DNA from: Herpetosiphonaceae bacterium
GTDB lineage: Bacteria; Chloroflexota; Chloroflexia; Chloroflexales; Herpetosiphonaceae
Assembly: GCA_026003835.1 (NCBI GenBank)
Contig: BPHZ01000002.1
Coordinates: 124,001-188,000, forward strand
Direction: 5' to 3'
DNA length: 64,000 nt
Positions within the stretch are counted from its first letter, which is position 1. Each line of letters opens with the position of its first letter. A model generated the notes under the pieces. The model worked only from the letters and a program-made list of their open reading frames with translations, ran no database searches and was not told the DNA's origin. This document shows, piece by piece, positions 36,847-45,857 of the stretch. The position numbers were made by a program, and so were the translations under genes.

Positions 36847-38334
36847 CGCAGACCCCGTGATACGGCGCAGCACAAGCTGTGGCTGCCGGAGAATGTGCGT
36901 TGCGAGCTGAAGCTCATGGCTATCAAAGATCCTGAGCGCCCAGAGCAGCGGTAAATAGGAGAAGAGCAGCAGCGCCCGTAGACTGAGCGTCATAAGATCG
37001 CTGCGGTCGCTCAACATGATCCCTGCTCCCGCCAATACCAGATAGACTACAAACACTGTCACGACCCGTCCCCACTCAAAAGGAAACGGGCGAGTCCGCT
37101 GTGCCACAATTGCAATGAACAGCGGGATTGCCAGGTAGCCAAGGAGCGTCGCCAGCGCGGCGCCGGTTACGCCGAACGGCGGGATTAACAGCACATTCAG
37201 TAGTGTGTTGACGGCTGCCGCTACCAGGAGCGCCCAACCCAGCCGGCCAAGCCGCTTCTCGATAAAACAGCCCAACGCTGAGAATTGCTTGAAATCCGCT
37301 GATCAGCGGGACAACAGCAAGCATCCCAGACGTACAATGTGGCATCGACATAGCTTGCTGTTGTAAAGAGCAGCAGAATCTCACGGGCGAAAAGGCTCAA
37401 CGCCAGGGCCAATCCCAGTCCAACAACGGTGTAATACGTCAGCATTTTTGGCATAGGTGCGGGCCCGCATCTTGCTGCTGCTGGAATGGACAGCGCGAGC
37501 GGCTCCCAGGCCGACTTGAACGGCCCCACCAGGAGCGAGAGCATCGAGGCTAGCTTGTTGGCAATTGCATAGAGACCGATCTCGGCATAGGAGACGGTGC
37601 GCACAAGAAAGAGCCGGTCCTCCCATATCAGAACCCAGACCGCCAGGCCAGCGGGTACGAGCGGGAGCCCGGTGCGCGCCAGCTGGAGCATCAGCGGAAG
37701 ATCCGGCAGGCTGCGTATGCTCTCTGTAGCGATCGCCAGCGCTGCTACGGCGGTGACAAACGTTTGTCAGCGTATAGGCGCTGATAACGCCGGCCGGCCC
37801 CCAACGCAGGATGACGATAAAGAGAATTATTCGAATCCGGCGAAAACCAGGAGATAGATCAAGGCGAGCACATTGGCGCGCCAGACGGCGAAGCGTAGCC
37901 GCAGCACCGTGGTCTGAATGCTGTAGATGACACCCGCCAGTGAGGCCAATAGCGATCAGCCAGGTCAGCTCTGTCAGGTCCGTGCGATCGAGCGCCAGGC
38001 GGGTGATGGGTCTGACGGCAAGCAGCACTAGCGCCGTTAGCAATGCCGACCAGATGATTCCTACCCACAGAGCGCTGGCAATAATACGCGGCTGCTCATC
38101 GGCCTTGTCCGGGTCGAAATAGAGCGCCGGCAGCGCAGAGGTCAATCCCAGGCTGCCAAGGATGAACAGGATGTTGCCAAGCATCAGCAGCGTATCAACA
38201 CTGCCATAATCGCTTGGGGTTAGGATACGGGTGTAGATAGGTGTGAGGATAAGTGTGAGCAGAGGACCAATCAACGTATTGAGGCTGTAGCCGGCCGTCA
38301 TTTTTACCAGACGACCAAGTGTACTCCGCAGCAT
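36843..38334 (-). CDS. Wzx-like polysaccharide flippase, about six frameshifts
   Basis: A MATE/MOP-superfamily lipid-linked oligosaccharide flippase of about 490 residues once rebuilt, with 12-14 hydrophobic helices. Segments recovered in order: MLRSTLGRLVKMTAGYSLNTLIGPLLTL...; GVIYSIQTTVLRLRFAVWRANVLALIYLLVFAGF; IILFIVILRWGPAGVISAYTLTN; LVPAGLAVWVLIWEDRLFLVRTVS; LAVVPLISGFQAILSVGL; IEKRLGRLGWALLVAAAVNTLLNVLL. Breaks include extra bases in GGG, AAA, TTTT and a terminal GGGG; one site near 37855 needs a loss or two gains. It exports lipid-linked units made by the surrounding transferases. Confidence 0.78.
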
Positions 38335-38383
38335 TCAGCGTATCCTGTCCAGACACTCTCTCTGATACATTCTCTAGAGCAAT

Positions 38384-38420
38384 AGGGAGGCTCGGAAGGG
38401 CTACGCCCCTCCGGCTCCCT
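38384..38420. repeat. Imperfect GC-rich inverted repeat
   Basis: AGGGAG...CTCCCT-type arms enclosing GGAAGGG and CCCCTCC, just before repeat copy B. It resembles the internal hairpin of the repeat family in composition and may be a related fragment. Confidence 0.4.
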
Positions 38421-38451
38421 CTCAATAGTATTACTACTTGGTTGATCGTTT

Positions 38452-38547
38452 GTGGATCAACCACTGTAACGATGATGAGGAAAGAGGAAGTTGGAGGGCG
38501 TAGCCTCTCCAAACCACCCCAGCAATGTTGGTGTGGTTGACCACTAG
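38452..38547 (+). repeat. Dispersed intergenic repeat, copy B
   Basis: About 96 bp. It begins with the short palindrome GTGGATCAACCAC, then GATGATGAGGAAAGAGG, GTTGGA, an internal hairpin (GGAGGGCGTAGCCTCTCC), AACCACCCC, AATG and the end GTGTGGTTGACCACTAG. Same orientation as copy A. It occupies the roughly 350-base gap between the flippase gene and the divergent GT2 gene, in which no gene is visible. Confidence 0.75.
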
Positions 38548-38614
38548 GACGAGGATAGCACAAAGGAGCGGTGCTGGCAAGGGACAGGGCTGAAGCGGTT
38601 TGGCCGCCGCAATC

Positions 38615-38623
38615 TGGTATCAT
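38615..38623 (+). promoter_or_regulatory. Possible extended -10 for the third GT2 gene
   Basis: TGGTATCAT on the plus strand, 62 bases before the start at 38685. Weaker than the other extended -10 sites because of the C in the hexamer. Confidence 0.35.
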
Positions 38624-38684
38624 ATGCATTGTGTGTACCGGGTTCGCCAGGGGAACGACCCTGGCTGGGCTATACGAGAACTCG

Positions 38685-39612
38685 ATGAACGTTGCAACGA
38701 TTATGATCACCTGGAATCAGACGAGCCTGACCCTTGGATGTCTTGCGTCGCTACGCGAGGCCGGCGTACCGATGGAGACCATCTGGGTTGTAGATAATGG
38801 CTCGGTGCCCAGCGCTGCGCCAGCGATCCACGCCCAGTTTCCCCAGGTTCATATCGTCCGGCTGGCGGAGAATCGCGGCTTTGCCGGGGGGAGCGAACGC
38901 GGGAATTGCAGCCGCGCTGGAGGCGGGCTGTGATGCGCTGTTTTTGCTCAATAACGATGCTGTTGTCGAGCGGCATACCCTGTCTGCGCTTGTTGCGGCC
39001 CTTGAGCGGGATTCGCGTATCGCCGCCGTCGCGCCGAAGGTTTACTATGATAACACTCCACGGGTTTTTTCAATCAGTCGGCGTAGCTGTTGATCCAAAC
39101 AGCGGGCGGGTGTCCATGCTCGGCAACACGGAACCGGATCGCGGGCAGTATGACCAGGTAGCCGAGCGCGAGGCGCTCTTCGGCTGCGCGCTGCTCATCC
39201 GTAGGGCAGCCTGGGAAGAAGTAGGTGGCTTTTGGGAACCGTTTTTTAGCTACGCCGAGGAAACCGACTGGTGTCTGCGCGCACGTAAGCGCGGCTGGCG
39301 CCTGTGCTATGTTCCTGAGGCAGTCGTCTGGCATAAGGACCAGTACAAAGCCTGGGCCATGATTCCCCACTCAAGATCTATCTTATTACCCGCAATCTCC
39401 TCTACCTGCGACAGCGGCATCACTACGGCGGCTGGAGGGCCTGGCTCGGTCTGGCTTCATCCGCTTACTGGAACACCCGTACCTGGGCCTCTTTTCTGCG
39501 CCGGGGTATGCGCGCCCAGGCAAGGGCGCTGCTGCTCGGCTGGTGGGATTTCTTGCATGGACGCACTGGAAACAGCCGCACAGCTGAGATGCGGGTTCGT
39601 CCGCCCCAATAA
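38685..39612 (+). CDS. GT2-family glycosyltransferase, four single-base excesses
   Basis: About 307 residues when rebuilt: MNVATIMITWNQTSLTLGCLASL, WVVDNGSVPS, NRGFAGGANAGIAAAL, FLLNNDAVV (metal site), FFSYAEETDWCLRARKRGWRLCYVPEAVVWH, then KTSTSLGHDSPLKIYLITRNLLYLRQ and a basic tail ending RVRPPQ. Extra bases lie in GGGGGG 38886-38891, GGG 39062-39064, GG 39337-39338 and AAA 39347-39349. The corrected order of residues after VVWH was fixed by comparison with the paralogue at 33760-34676, which reads HRTSSSLGADAPLKVYL. Confidence 0.8.
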
Positions 39613-39641
39613 GCGCCGCCAGGCACAGGCACCACCGGCCA

Positions 39642-41300
39642 TCACTGCTCTCGCAACAGGCCCCTCCCTTGTCGCCACAGGAGATAGGCGATAAACAGGA
39701 GCACCGGTGGGAAGACAAACAGCGCGCGCAGATTCTCGATAAGCCCATGTGAGTCTGCCGGATAGGTTACATAGATTGTCGCGGCAGTGGCAGTAAAAAG
39801 CGCTGATGCCCGGCCGCTGATCTGCCAGTCGAGAAGCGCGGCCAGCGCCAGCGGCCATAGCGTGTACCAGGGCCAGAACCAAGGCGAGCCGATGAGCAGC
39901 GTCATCAGGAATATCCAGAAGCTGCCGCGGACCAGGCGCTGCAACGTTGGGCGGCGCCAGATCCCCCACAGAGCCAATGCGGTCAGAAGCGCGAATTGGA
40001 TCTTGCCGAACCTGGAGGCAAGGGACAGAACCTGTTGTCGCCCTTTATAGATCACGCTCCGCTGCTGGAGATGCGCGGACAGCTGGGAGCGTTGCTGCAA
40101 CCGGTTGGATCGGTCGTCGCGTTCGATTCCCCTCTCGTCAAGCGCCCGCTTCGGCCGAACGGCCAGAGGCTGGTTAGAGATGATTGTGCCGGGGCCGAGT
40201 CCCAAGGCATCCAGCCCTTGGGGTACGTAATCTGCGGCGAGTTGGGCCAGGGAATTAATCTCTCTGGTTGACGAGGGCGCGTTAAAGGGTGCCAGAGCGG
40301 ATCGTAAAGGCTGTCCATAGATGCCATAAGCCGATACTGTGACCACTCCTGCAATTGCGACAAGCTGTCCGCCAATCAGCAGGCGTGCCCGCAGCGAGGA
40401 GCACCGGCGGATGAGCAGCATACCGTAGAGCGGGAGCATCACGATAGCAATCCATTTGATCAGCGCTGCGCCGAGCAGTGCGACGAGTGCCCTGCGCCAT
40501 CGGCCACGATCGGCCAGCCAGATGCCTAACACGATCAGGGCGATCATGATCGCGTCGTTGTGGGCGCTGCCGGCCGCTTCATGCAGCGCCAGCGGATTCC
40601 AGGCATACAATAGTGTGCCCCATGTCTGCTGTTCGGGCCTCCAGCGCCCGAGCAGATCCCAGATCAGCGCGGCTGTTGCCAGATGAGCAGCAAGCGCAAC
40701 GCCCTTGTATGCCAACAAATAGAGCCAGGTCTGACCACCAAAGAGCTGAACGAGCAGGGTCAGCGCGTGGGAGATGAGGGTCCAGAGCGGCCCGTAGACT
40801 GACGGAGTCGATTTCCAAAAGCCGAGATAGGGTAAAAAAGGGTCCGTGCGAAAGGTCGATGGCGGGATCAAGATGGGATTTGTGTCATAGAGCGCCGCGA
40901 TGCGCCCGTACATAATGTAGGCATAGATATCGTTGGAAAGTAGATATGGTAGCAGCAGCAGGGGCACAGCGAACAGCACTGCGCCGATCAAGATGGCGGC
41001 AAGGGTCGTCTGGCCTGCCATGCGGCGGGTATCCCGGAGTAGACATAAGAACGTTGTAAAGAGTGCCAGCAGGACGAGGAGGAGCCCAAGGCGCAGAGCC
41101 AGAGACGCGTTCTCGGCAGGATTCGTGCCCAACACCCGCAGGGGATTCAACGCGGTCGTCATCTCATAGATGCGGGAGTTGAGCACAAGCAGCGCTGGTG
41201 TGCGTGCCTGCTGCGGCCAACTCAACACCATCAGTAACGCCAGATATTCTATAAAAAACAAGAAGCTGTAGCGGACGAGCACGGCCCGGTGTCTATCCAT
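39642..41300 (-). CDS. GT-C polyprenol-phosphate-dependent glycosyltransferase (MptB-like)
   Basis: An intact 552-residue integral membrane protein with about 12 helices. The luminal loop motif PYLLSNDIYAYIMYGRIAALYDTNP, with its conserved acidic residue, and ETRSAHNDA-like GSAHNDAIM match alpha-1,6-mannosyltransferase MptB/GT87 relatives, which use polyprenyl-phospho-mannose outside the membrane. It likely extends or decorates the surface glycan made by this cluster. Unlike its neighbours it has no frameshift. A strong promoter lies upstream. Confidence 0.78.
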   Translation of the reverse strand: MDRHRAVLVRYSFLFFIEYLALLMVLSWPQQARTPALLVLNSRIYEMTTALNPLRVLGTNPAENASLALRLGLLLVLLALFTTFLCLLRDTRRMAGQTTLAAILIGAVLFAVPLLLLPYLLSNDIYAYIMYGRIAALYDTNPILIPPSTFRTDPFLPYLGFWKSTPSVYGPLWTLISHALTLLVQLFGGQTWLYLLAYKGVALAAHLATAALIWDLLGRWRPEQQTWGTLLYAWNPLALHEAAGSAHNDAIMIALIVLGIWLADRGRWRRALVALLGAALIKWIAIVMLPLYGMLLIRRCSSLRARLLIGGQLVAIAGVVTVSAYGIYGQPLRSALAPFNAPSSTREINSLAQLAADYVPQGLDALGLGPGTIISNQPLAVRPKRALDERGIERDDRSNRLQQRSQLSAHLQQRSVIYKGRQQVLSLASRFGKIQFALLTALALWGIWRRPTLQRLVRGSFWIFLMTLLIGSPWFWPWYTLWPLALAALLDWQISGRASALFTATAATIYVTYPADSHGLIENLRALFVFPPVLLFIAYLLWRQGRGLLREQ

Positions 41301-41343
41301 TGGCTTCTGTCCTATAGAGGATGGTATGATCTCTCAATAGTTC

Positions 41344-41372
41344 AGTATAGGCACAAAGGGCGCATTTGTCGA
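41344..41372 (-). promoter_or_regulatory. Sigma-70 promoter for the GT-C gene
   Basis: Minus strand: TCGACA (41372-41367), 17-base spacer, TATACT (41349-41344). Transcription would start about 35 bases before the GT-C start codon at 41300. Confidence 0.6.
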
Positions 41373-41466
41373 GGAGCCGGCGAACCTGTAAGGACTTCAG
41401 CGATGTGCCGGCAATTGAAAGCACTGCATAGAGTGTTGGTACCTGTACCCGCCACCGTTTCTGGTA

Positions 41467-41475
41467 TGCTATACT
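41467..41475 (+). promoter_or_regulatory. Extended -10 promoter for mutM
   Basis: TGCTATACT on the plus strand, about 128 bases before the mutM ATG. With the GT-C promoter it accounts for the 302-base divergent gap; the rest holds no recognisable element. Confidence 0.45.
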
Positions 41476-41602
41476 ACTCCGAATGATAGACGATTCCTGC
41501 GGTGTCTGCACTACGGATGCCGGTGAGGACTGCCCCTTTGCTTACAATGGGCGGAGCCAAACGCCCCAAGGCATGAAGAGCACTGTCCGGTTAGGGGGAT
41601 GC

Positions 41603-42436
41603 ATGCCTGAGCTACCTGAGGTTGAGACTGTTCGCCGCACGTTGGACGAGGCGCTGCGCGGTCGGGAAATCCTGGGGGTTGCGGCGATCACCTGGCCGCG
41701 CACGATCGCCGCGCCGGCAGTGGACATGTTCTGCGGGGTGTTATGCAATCGTCAGATCTGGGGCGTCAGGCGGCGGGCTAAATACATCATCATCGATCTC
41801 GACAATGAGGATGCCCTGGTTGTTCACCTGCGGATGACCGGACGTCTGCTTGTCGTATCCGAGGATGAGCCCGTGGATCCCTACACCAGGGTGGTGCTGA
41901 TCCTCAATGGAAGTGAACACCTGCGCTTCAGGGATGTCCGCAAGTTTGGGCGGATCTGGCTGCTGGATCGCGCCGGACTGGAACAGCTTGACCGGCAGCT
42001 GGGCCCCGAGCCGCTCGATCCCGGCTTTACCGCCGAGGCGCTTGTAAACCTGCTGCGCGGCAGACAGGCCCGTTTGAAGCCGTTGCTGCTCGACCAGCGC
42101 CTGATCGCCGGGCTTGGCAACATCTACGCTGATGAGGCGCTCTGGCGTGCCGGCCTGCACCCTCTACAAACTGCGGGTGAGCTAAACGACGAAGAGGTCG
42201 CTCGCCTGCATGCCGCGATCACCGCCGTGTTAGCGGATGCTGTAGCACGGCGCGGCACGACGCTTTCCGACTACCGCGATGCGCTCGGTGAGATGGGTGA
42301 GAATCAAAACTATCTGGCAGTCTACGGGCGGCAGGGCCAGCCCTGCCCTCGCTGTGGTACGCCCGTAGAGCGTGTTGTTGTCGCTCAGCGCGGCACCCAC
42401 TTCTGCCCGCACTGCCAGCCGCTATCAAGTTCCTAA
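41603..42436 (+). CDS. mutM: Formamidopyrimidine-DNA glycosylase
   Basis: A 277-residue bifunctional base-excision glycosylase/AP lyase removing 8-oxoguanine and FapyG. Pro2 (the Schiff-base nucleophile) and Glu3 are in MPELPEVETVRR; Lys60 is in RRRAKY; the helix-two-turn-helix is LLLDQRLIAGLGNIYADEALWRAGLHP; the C-terminal zinc finger is CPRC...CPHC. The ATG at 41603 is required for Pro2 and follows AGGGGGA, so the longer frame from 41483 is rejected. The C-terminus is slightly shorter than E. coli Fpg plus a short tail. Confidence 0.96.
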   Translation: MPELPEVETVRRTLDEALRGREILGVAAITWPRTIAAPAVDMFCGVLCNRQIWGVRRRAKYIIIDLDNEDALVVHLRMTGRLLVVSEDEPVDPYTRVVLILNGSEHLRFRDVRKFGRIWLLDRAGLEQLDRQLGPEPLDPGFTAEALVNLLRGRQARLKPLLLDQRLIAGLGNIYADEALWRAGLHPLQTAGELNDEEVARLHAAITAVLADAVARRGTTLSDYRDALGEMGENQNYLAVYGRQGQPCPRCGTPVERVVVAQRGTHFCPHCQPLSSS

Positions 42437-42557
42437 GCGCTGCATCGAGCGTTCCCCTGGAGCTCTGAGAGCTGCGCCTCCACGATCGCTCTCTGGATCG
42501 AGAAGTGAATGCAAAGGTCAACCGCATTCATAATGTTAAGACTCGAGATCTGAAACG

Positions 42558-43514
42558 ATGAACGTATCCCTGATTTGCACTGTCAAAAACGAGGCGGACA
42601 ACATCGCCGATCTGATCGAGTCCATGTTGGGGCAAAGCCGCCCTCCTGATGAGATCGTCATCAACGATTGCGGAAGCAGCGACGATACGGCGGCAATTGT
42701 GCGCCGCTATATCGAGCAGGGCGCGCCGATCAAGCTTGTCTCCGGTGGCTACAATATCCCTTCAGGACGCAACAACGCAATCCGCCACGCCAGCGGTCCG
42801 ATTATCGCCTCAACCGATGCGGGACTGACGCTTGATCCGCACTGGTTGGAGCGTATCGTCGCTCCAATCGAGCGCGGCGAGGCGGATATCGTCGGGGGCT
42901 TCTACAGGCCGGCGCCGCGCAGCCTCTTTGAGATGGCGCTGGGCGCAACGAATTATCGCGACCCAGAGGAGGTCGATGGCTCGCGCTTCCTGCCTGCAGG
43001 GCAATCGGTCGCTTTTCTAAAGACGGCCTGGGAGCACGTCGGCGGCTACCCTGAGTGGGCCGACCACTGCGAGGACTTGATCTTTGATCGGGCGCTGGTT
43101 CAGGCCGGCTACAGGCTCGTCTTCGAGCCACAGGCGGTCATCTGGTTTCGTCCGCGCGCAAGCCTGCGCGCCTTCTTCCGCCAGTACTACTTTTATGCTC
43201 GTGGGGATGGTATTGCCGGCCTATGGCCGAAGCGTCACGCTATTCGTTACACTTCGTATATGGCGTTGTTAACAGTAGCTCTGCTGGCGCGACGGCGCCC
43301 GGTGCTGCTGCTCTTGCTTATCCCTGGTGTCGCCGCCTATATCTATGGACCGTATCGCCGACTTTGGCGCCGTACGATGAGCTGGTCTATGTTTCGACGC
43401 CTGACTGCATTGGCCCTCGTGCCGATCATTCGTCTGACCGGCGATATAGCGAAGATGATCGGCTACCCTGTTGGTCTGCTTTTAAGATCATCCCGGCGGC
43501 CGGTCGAAGTGTAG
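42558..43514 (+). CDS. GT2-family glycosyltransferase with C-terminal membrane segments
   Basis: A 318-residue protein. The GT-A domain (1-220) has SLICTVKNEADNIADLIESML, EIVINDCGSSDDT, GYNIPSGRNNAI, IIASTDAGLTL (metal-binding TDA) and GGYPEWADHCEDLIFDRALVQAGYRLVFEPQAVIWFRPR. Two or three hydrophobic helices (about 235-265 and near the C-terminus) anchor it. It probably transfers a sugar to a lipid carrier or envelope glycan. It lies between mutM and a hybrid kinase, outside the frameshift-prone cluster, and is intact. Confidence 0.86.
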   Translation: MNVSLICTVKNEADNIADLIESMLGQSRPPDEIVINDCGSSDDTAAIVRRYIEQGAPIKLVSGGYNIPSGRNNAIRHASGPIIASTDAGLTLDPHWLERIVAPIERGEADIVGGFYRPAPRSLFEMALGATNYRDPEEVDGSRFLPAGQSVAFLKTAWEHVGGYPEWADHCEDLIFDRALVQAGYRLVFEPQAVIWFRPRASLRAFFRQYYFYARGDGIAGLWPKRHAIRYTSYMALLTVALLARRRPVLLLLLIPGVAAYIYGPYRRLWRRTMSWSMFRRLTALALVPIIRLTGDIAKMIGYPVGLLLRSSRRPVEV

Positions 43515-43559
43515 AATAAGCTTTGCAGCTTTTCTGTGGAAGAGGAAGGTCGGCAGGTG

Positions 43560-45857
43560 ATGGGATCCGAGCGCGGATTAACCTCGCAGACAGCATCGCC
43601 CATTCAACAAAGTGTTAACCCGGCTCCGTTACGCCGGCGTCCGGTCACGCTGCGCAGAAGGACGATCATCATCATCGGCGCAACACTCCTTGGCCTTCTG
43701 ATAGCCCTCTACATCCTGCTGCGTATCTTTCTGCTCGGCAGCTTTATGGAGTTGGAGGAGCAGTGGGTACAGACGAATGTGGAACGTGGTTTGGGGGCTC
43801 TCCGGGCTGATCTCGATGCCCTGGACCAGCTGGCAATGGACTACGCCGGCTGGGATGATACCTATACCTTTGTCTTCGACCGGAATGAGAAGTACATCGA
43901 ATCCAACCTCGTCGATGAAACTTTCGAGAACACACGTGTCAATCTCATTCTTATCAGCGATGCTTCAGGCCGCATCGTCTACAGCAAAGCCTACGATCTG
44001 CAGAACCAGCATGCCATCCCTGTTCCGGATTTTTTCTACCGGCTTGGGGCGTCGGACCCGCTGCTGAATCACGACGATCCTCGCAGCAGCAGTGCCGGCT
44101 TACTGCTCTTACCTGAGGGCCCGATGCTGATCGCCGCGCGCCCGATCCTGACGAGCGAGAAACAAGGCCCAAGCCGTGGAACCTTTATGATGGGCCGCTT
44201 CCTCAACGATGTTGAGGTTGCCAGGCTGGCAGAGACGACCCAGCTTTCAATTTCGCTGCACGCACTGCACGGCGAACTGGAGCCGGATCTGGCGCTGGCG
44301 CGGGAGAAGCTGCTCCAGCAGGCAGGCCGCTTCGTCCTACCGCTCGATCGCAGGTCGATCAGTGGTTATGCCCTGCTTGACGATGTCTATGGTCATCCGG
44401 TGTTGCTCTTACGTGTCGAAATGCCGCGGGAGATCTACAGACAGGGCCAGGCCGCGCTGCTCTACGCCATGCTTGCCGTGCTCGCCGCCGGGCTGATCTT
44501 CGGCATTGTGATCCTGGTGCTCCTCGAAACATTTATCCTCTCACGACTAGGCCGTCTTAGTGCTGATGTTAACAAGATCGGCGTGAGCAGCGATCTTTCC
44601 ACCCGGGTCTCAGTTTCCGGCGATGATGAGCTTGGCCGCCTCGCCTCGGCAATCAATGAAACGCTTGATGCTCTGGAGCGCTCTCAGATCGAGCGTCAGC
44701 GGATGGAAGAGGAGCTGTTGAAGGCGAAAAAGCTGGAGTCTATCAGTATTCTGGCAGGTGGTATCGCCCATGACTTCAACAATATGCTGATGGTTGTCTT
44801 GGGAAATATCTCCCTGGCGAAGCTTGATGTGGCGGTTGATAGCGAGCTTTACCAACTTCTTAGCGAAGCTGAACAGTCGATCCTGCGCGCAAAAGAGCTG
44901 ACCCACCAGCTCCTGACGTTCTCAAAAGGCGGCATACCCATCAAGCGGACGATCTCGATTGCCGATTTGCTGCGCGAAACCGCCTCACTCATCGTGAGTG
45001 GCTCGCATGTGCGTTGCGAATTCTCGCTACCCGATGACCTCTGGCCGGTCGATGTCGACGAGGGGCAGATGCGCCAGGTGATCGGCAACCTGGTGCTCAA
45101 TGCTCAACAGGCGATGCCGGGCGGTGGTGTTATCAAGATTTGGGCGGAGAATCTATCAGGCGGCGCGCAGACCGGCTCTGGAGAGCATATGCAGCGCGCT
45201 GTACGAATTGCCATTGAAGACCAGGGTACCGGCATTGAGATAGAGGACCAGGATCGTATTTTCGATCCCTACTTCACCACCAAGCCGAAAGCCAGCGGTC
45301 TTGGTCTTGCGCTCTGCTACTCGATTATCAAGAGGCATGATGGAGATATCCGTGTCGAGTCCACGCCTGGAGCGGGCGCTACGTTCTTTATAACGCTGCC
45401 TGCCTCGCCTGTAGCGGCGCCACCACAAGCCGTGCAGCCGATCAGCTCTTTGGATGTCGATAGAAGTCGTCCGGAGAATAAAGGTCGTATCCTGATTATG
45501 GATGATGAGGACGCCATTCGCGAGGTGTTGGGGCGTATGCTGCGGCGTAAGGGATACGAGGTGGTCTTTGCGCGAGACGGCGCGGAGGCAATCACCTGTT
45601 ACCGGCAGGCGAGTGAGGCTCAACAGCCGTTTGATCTTGTTGTGATGGACCTGACGATCCCCGGAGGTATGGGTGGAAAGGATGCAATCAAGATCCTGCG
45701 CGAGATCGATCCGCAGATACGGGCGATTGTCTCAAGCGGTTACTCCAACGACCCAGTGATGGCTGATTTTCAGCGTTACGGCTTTCGCGGCTGTGTCATC
45801 AAGCCATACGACGTCCACGAGTTAGAGCGAGTTTTGCAGGAGTCCATCCTCAACTAG
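43560..45857 (+). CDS. CHASE4-HAMP hybrid sensor histidine kinase with receiver
   Basis: A 765-residue membrane sensor. TM1 is IIIIGATLLGLLIALYILL (about 40-60); the outside CHASE4 domain includes QLAMDYAGWDDTYTFV and NTRVNLILISDASGRIVYSK; TM2 is MLAVLAAGLIFGIVILVLL (about 305-325); then HAMP, HisKA with GGIAHDFNNMLMVVLGN (the NtrB-like type), HATPase (NLVLNAQQAMP, DQGTGI, GLGLALCYSIIKRHDG) and a C-terminal receiver with DLVVMDLTIPGGMGG and KP. It likely senses an extracellular small molecule. ATG 43560 is chosen over GTG 43536. It ends tail-to-tail (4-base overlap) with the next gene. Confidence 0.92.
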   Translation: MGSERGLTSQTASPIQQSVNPAPLRRRPVTLRRRTIIIIGATLLGLLIALYILLRIFLLGSFMELEEQWVQTNVERGLGALRADLDALDQLAMDYAGWDDTYTFVFDRNEKYIESNLVDETFENTRVNLILISDASGRIVYSKAYDLQNQHAIPVPDFFYRLGASDPLLNHDDPRSSSAGLLLLPEGPMLIAARPILTSEKQGPSRGTFMMGRFLNDVEVARLAETTQLSISLHALHGELEPDLALAREKLLQQAGRFVLPLDRRSISGYALLDDVYGHPVLLLRVEMPREIYRQGQAALLYAMLAVLAAGLIFGIVILVLLETFILSRLGRLSADVNKIGVSSDLSTRVSVSGDDELGRLASAINETLDALERSQIERQRMEEELLKAKKLESISILAGGIAHDFNNMLMVVLGNISLAKLDVAVDSELYQLLSEAEQSILRAKELTHQLLTFSKGGIPIKRTISIADLLRETASLIVSGSHVRCEFSLPDDLWPVDVDEGQMRQVIGNLVLNAQQAMPGGGVIKIWAENLSGGAQTGSGEHMQRAVRIAIEDQGTGIEIEDQDRIFDPYFTTKPKASGLGLALCYSIIKRHDGDIRVESTPGAGATFFITLPASPVAAPPQAVQPISSLDVDRSRPENKGRILIMDDEDAIREVLGRMLRRKGYEVVFARDGAEAITCYRQASEAQQPFDLVVMDLTIPGGMGGKDAIKILREIDPQIRAIVSSGYSNDPVMADFQRYGFRGCVIKPYDVHELERVLQESILN

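Noticed and set aside
38195-38710. 171-codon minus-strand frame over the flippase start and repeat copy B
   Set aside because: It crosses the repeat and the divergent promoter region and has no protein-like features.
31486-39349. Reading the broken genes as pseudogenes or as phase-variable contingency genes
   Set aside because: The tracts are mostly only 2-6 bases, far shorter than typical phase-variation tracts, and every gene in the stretch is hit; a base-call artefact explains this better.
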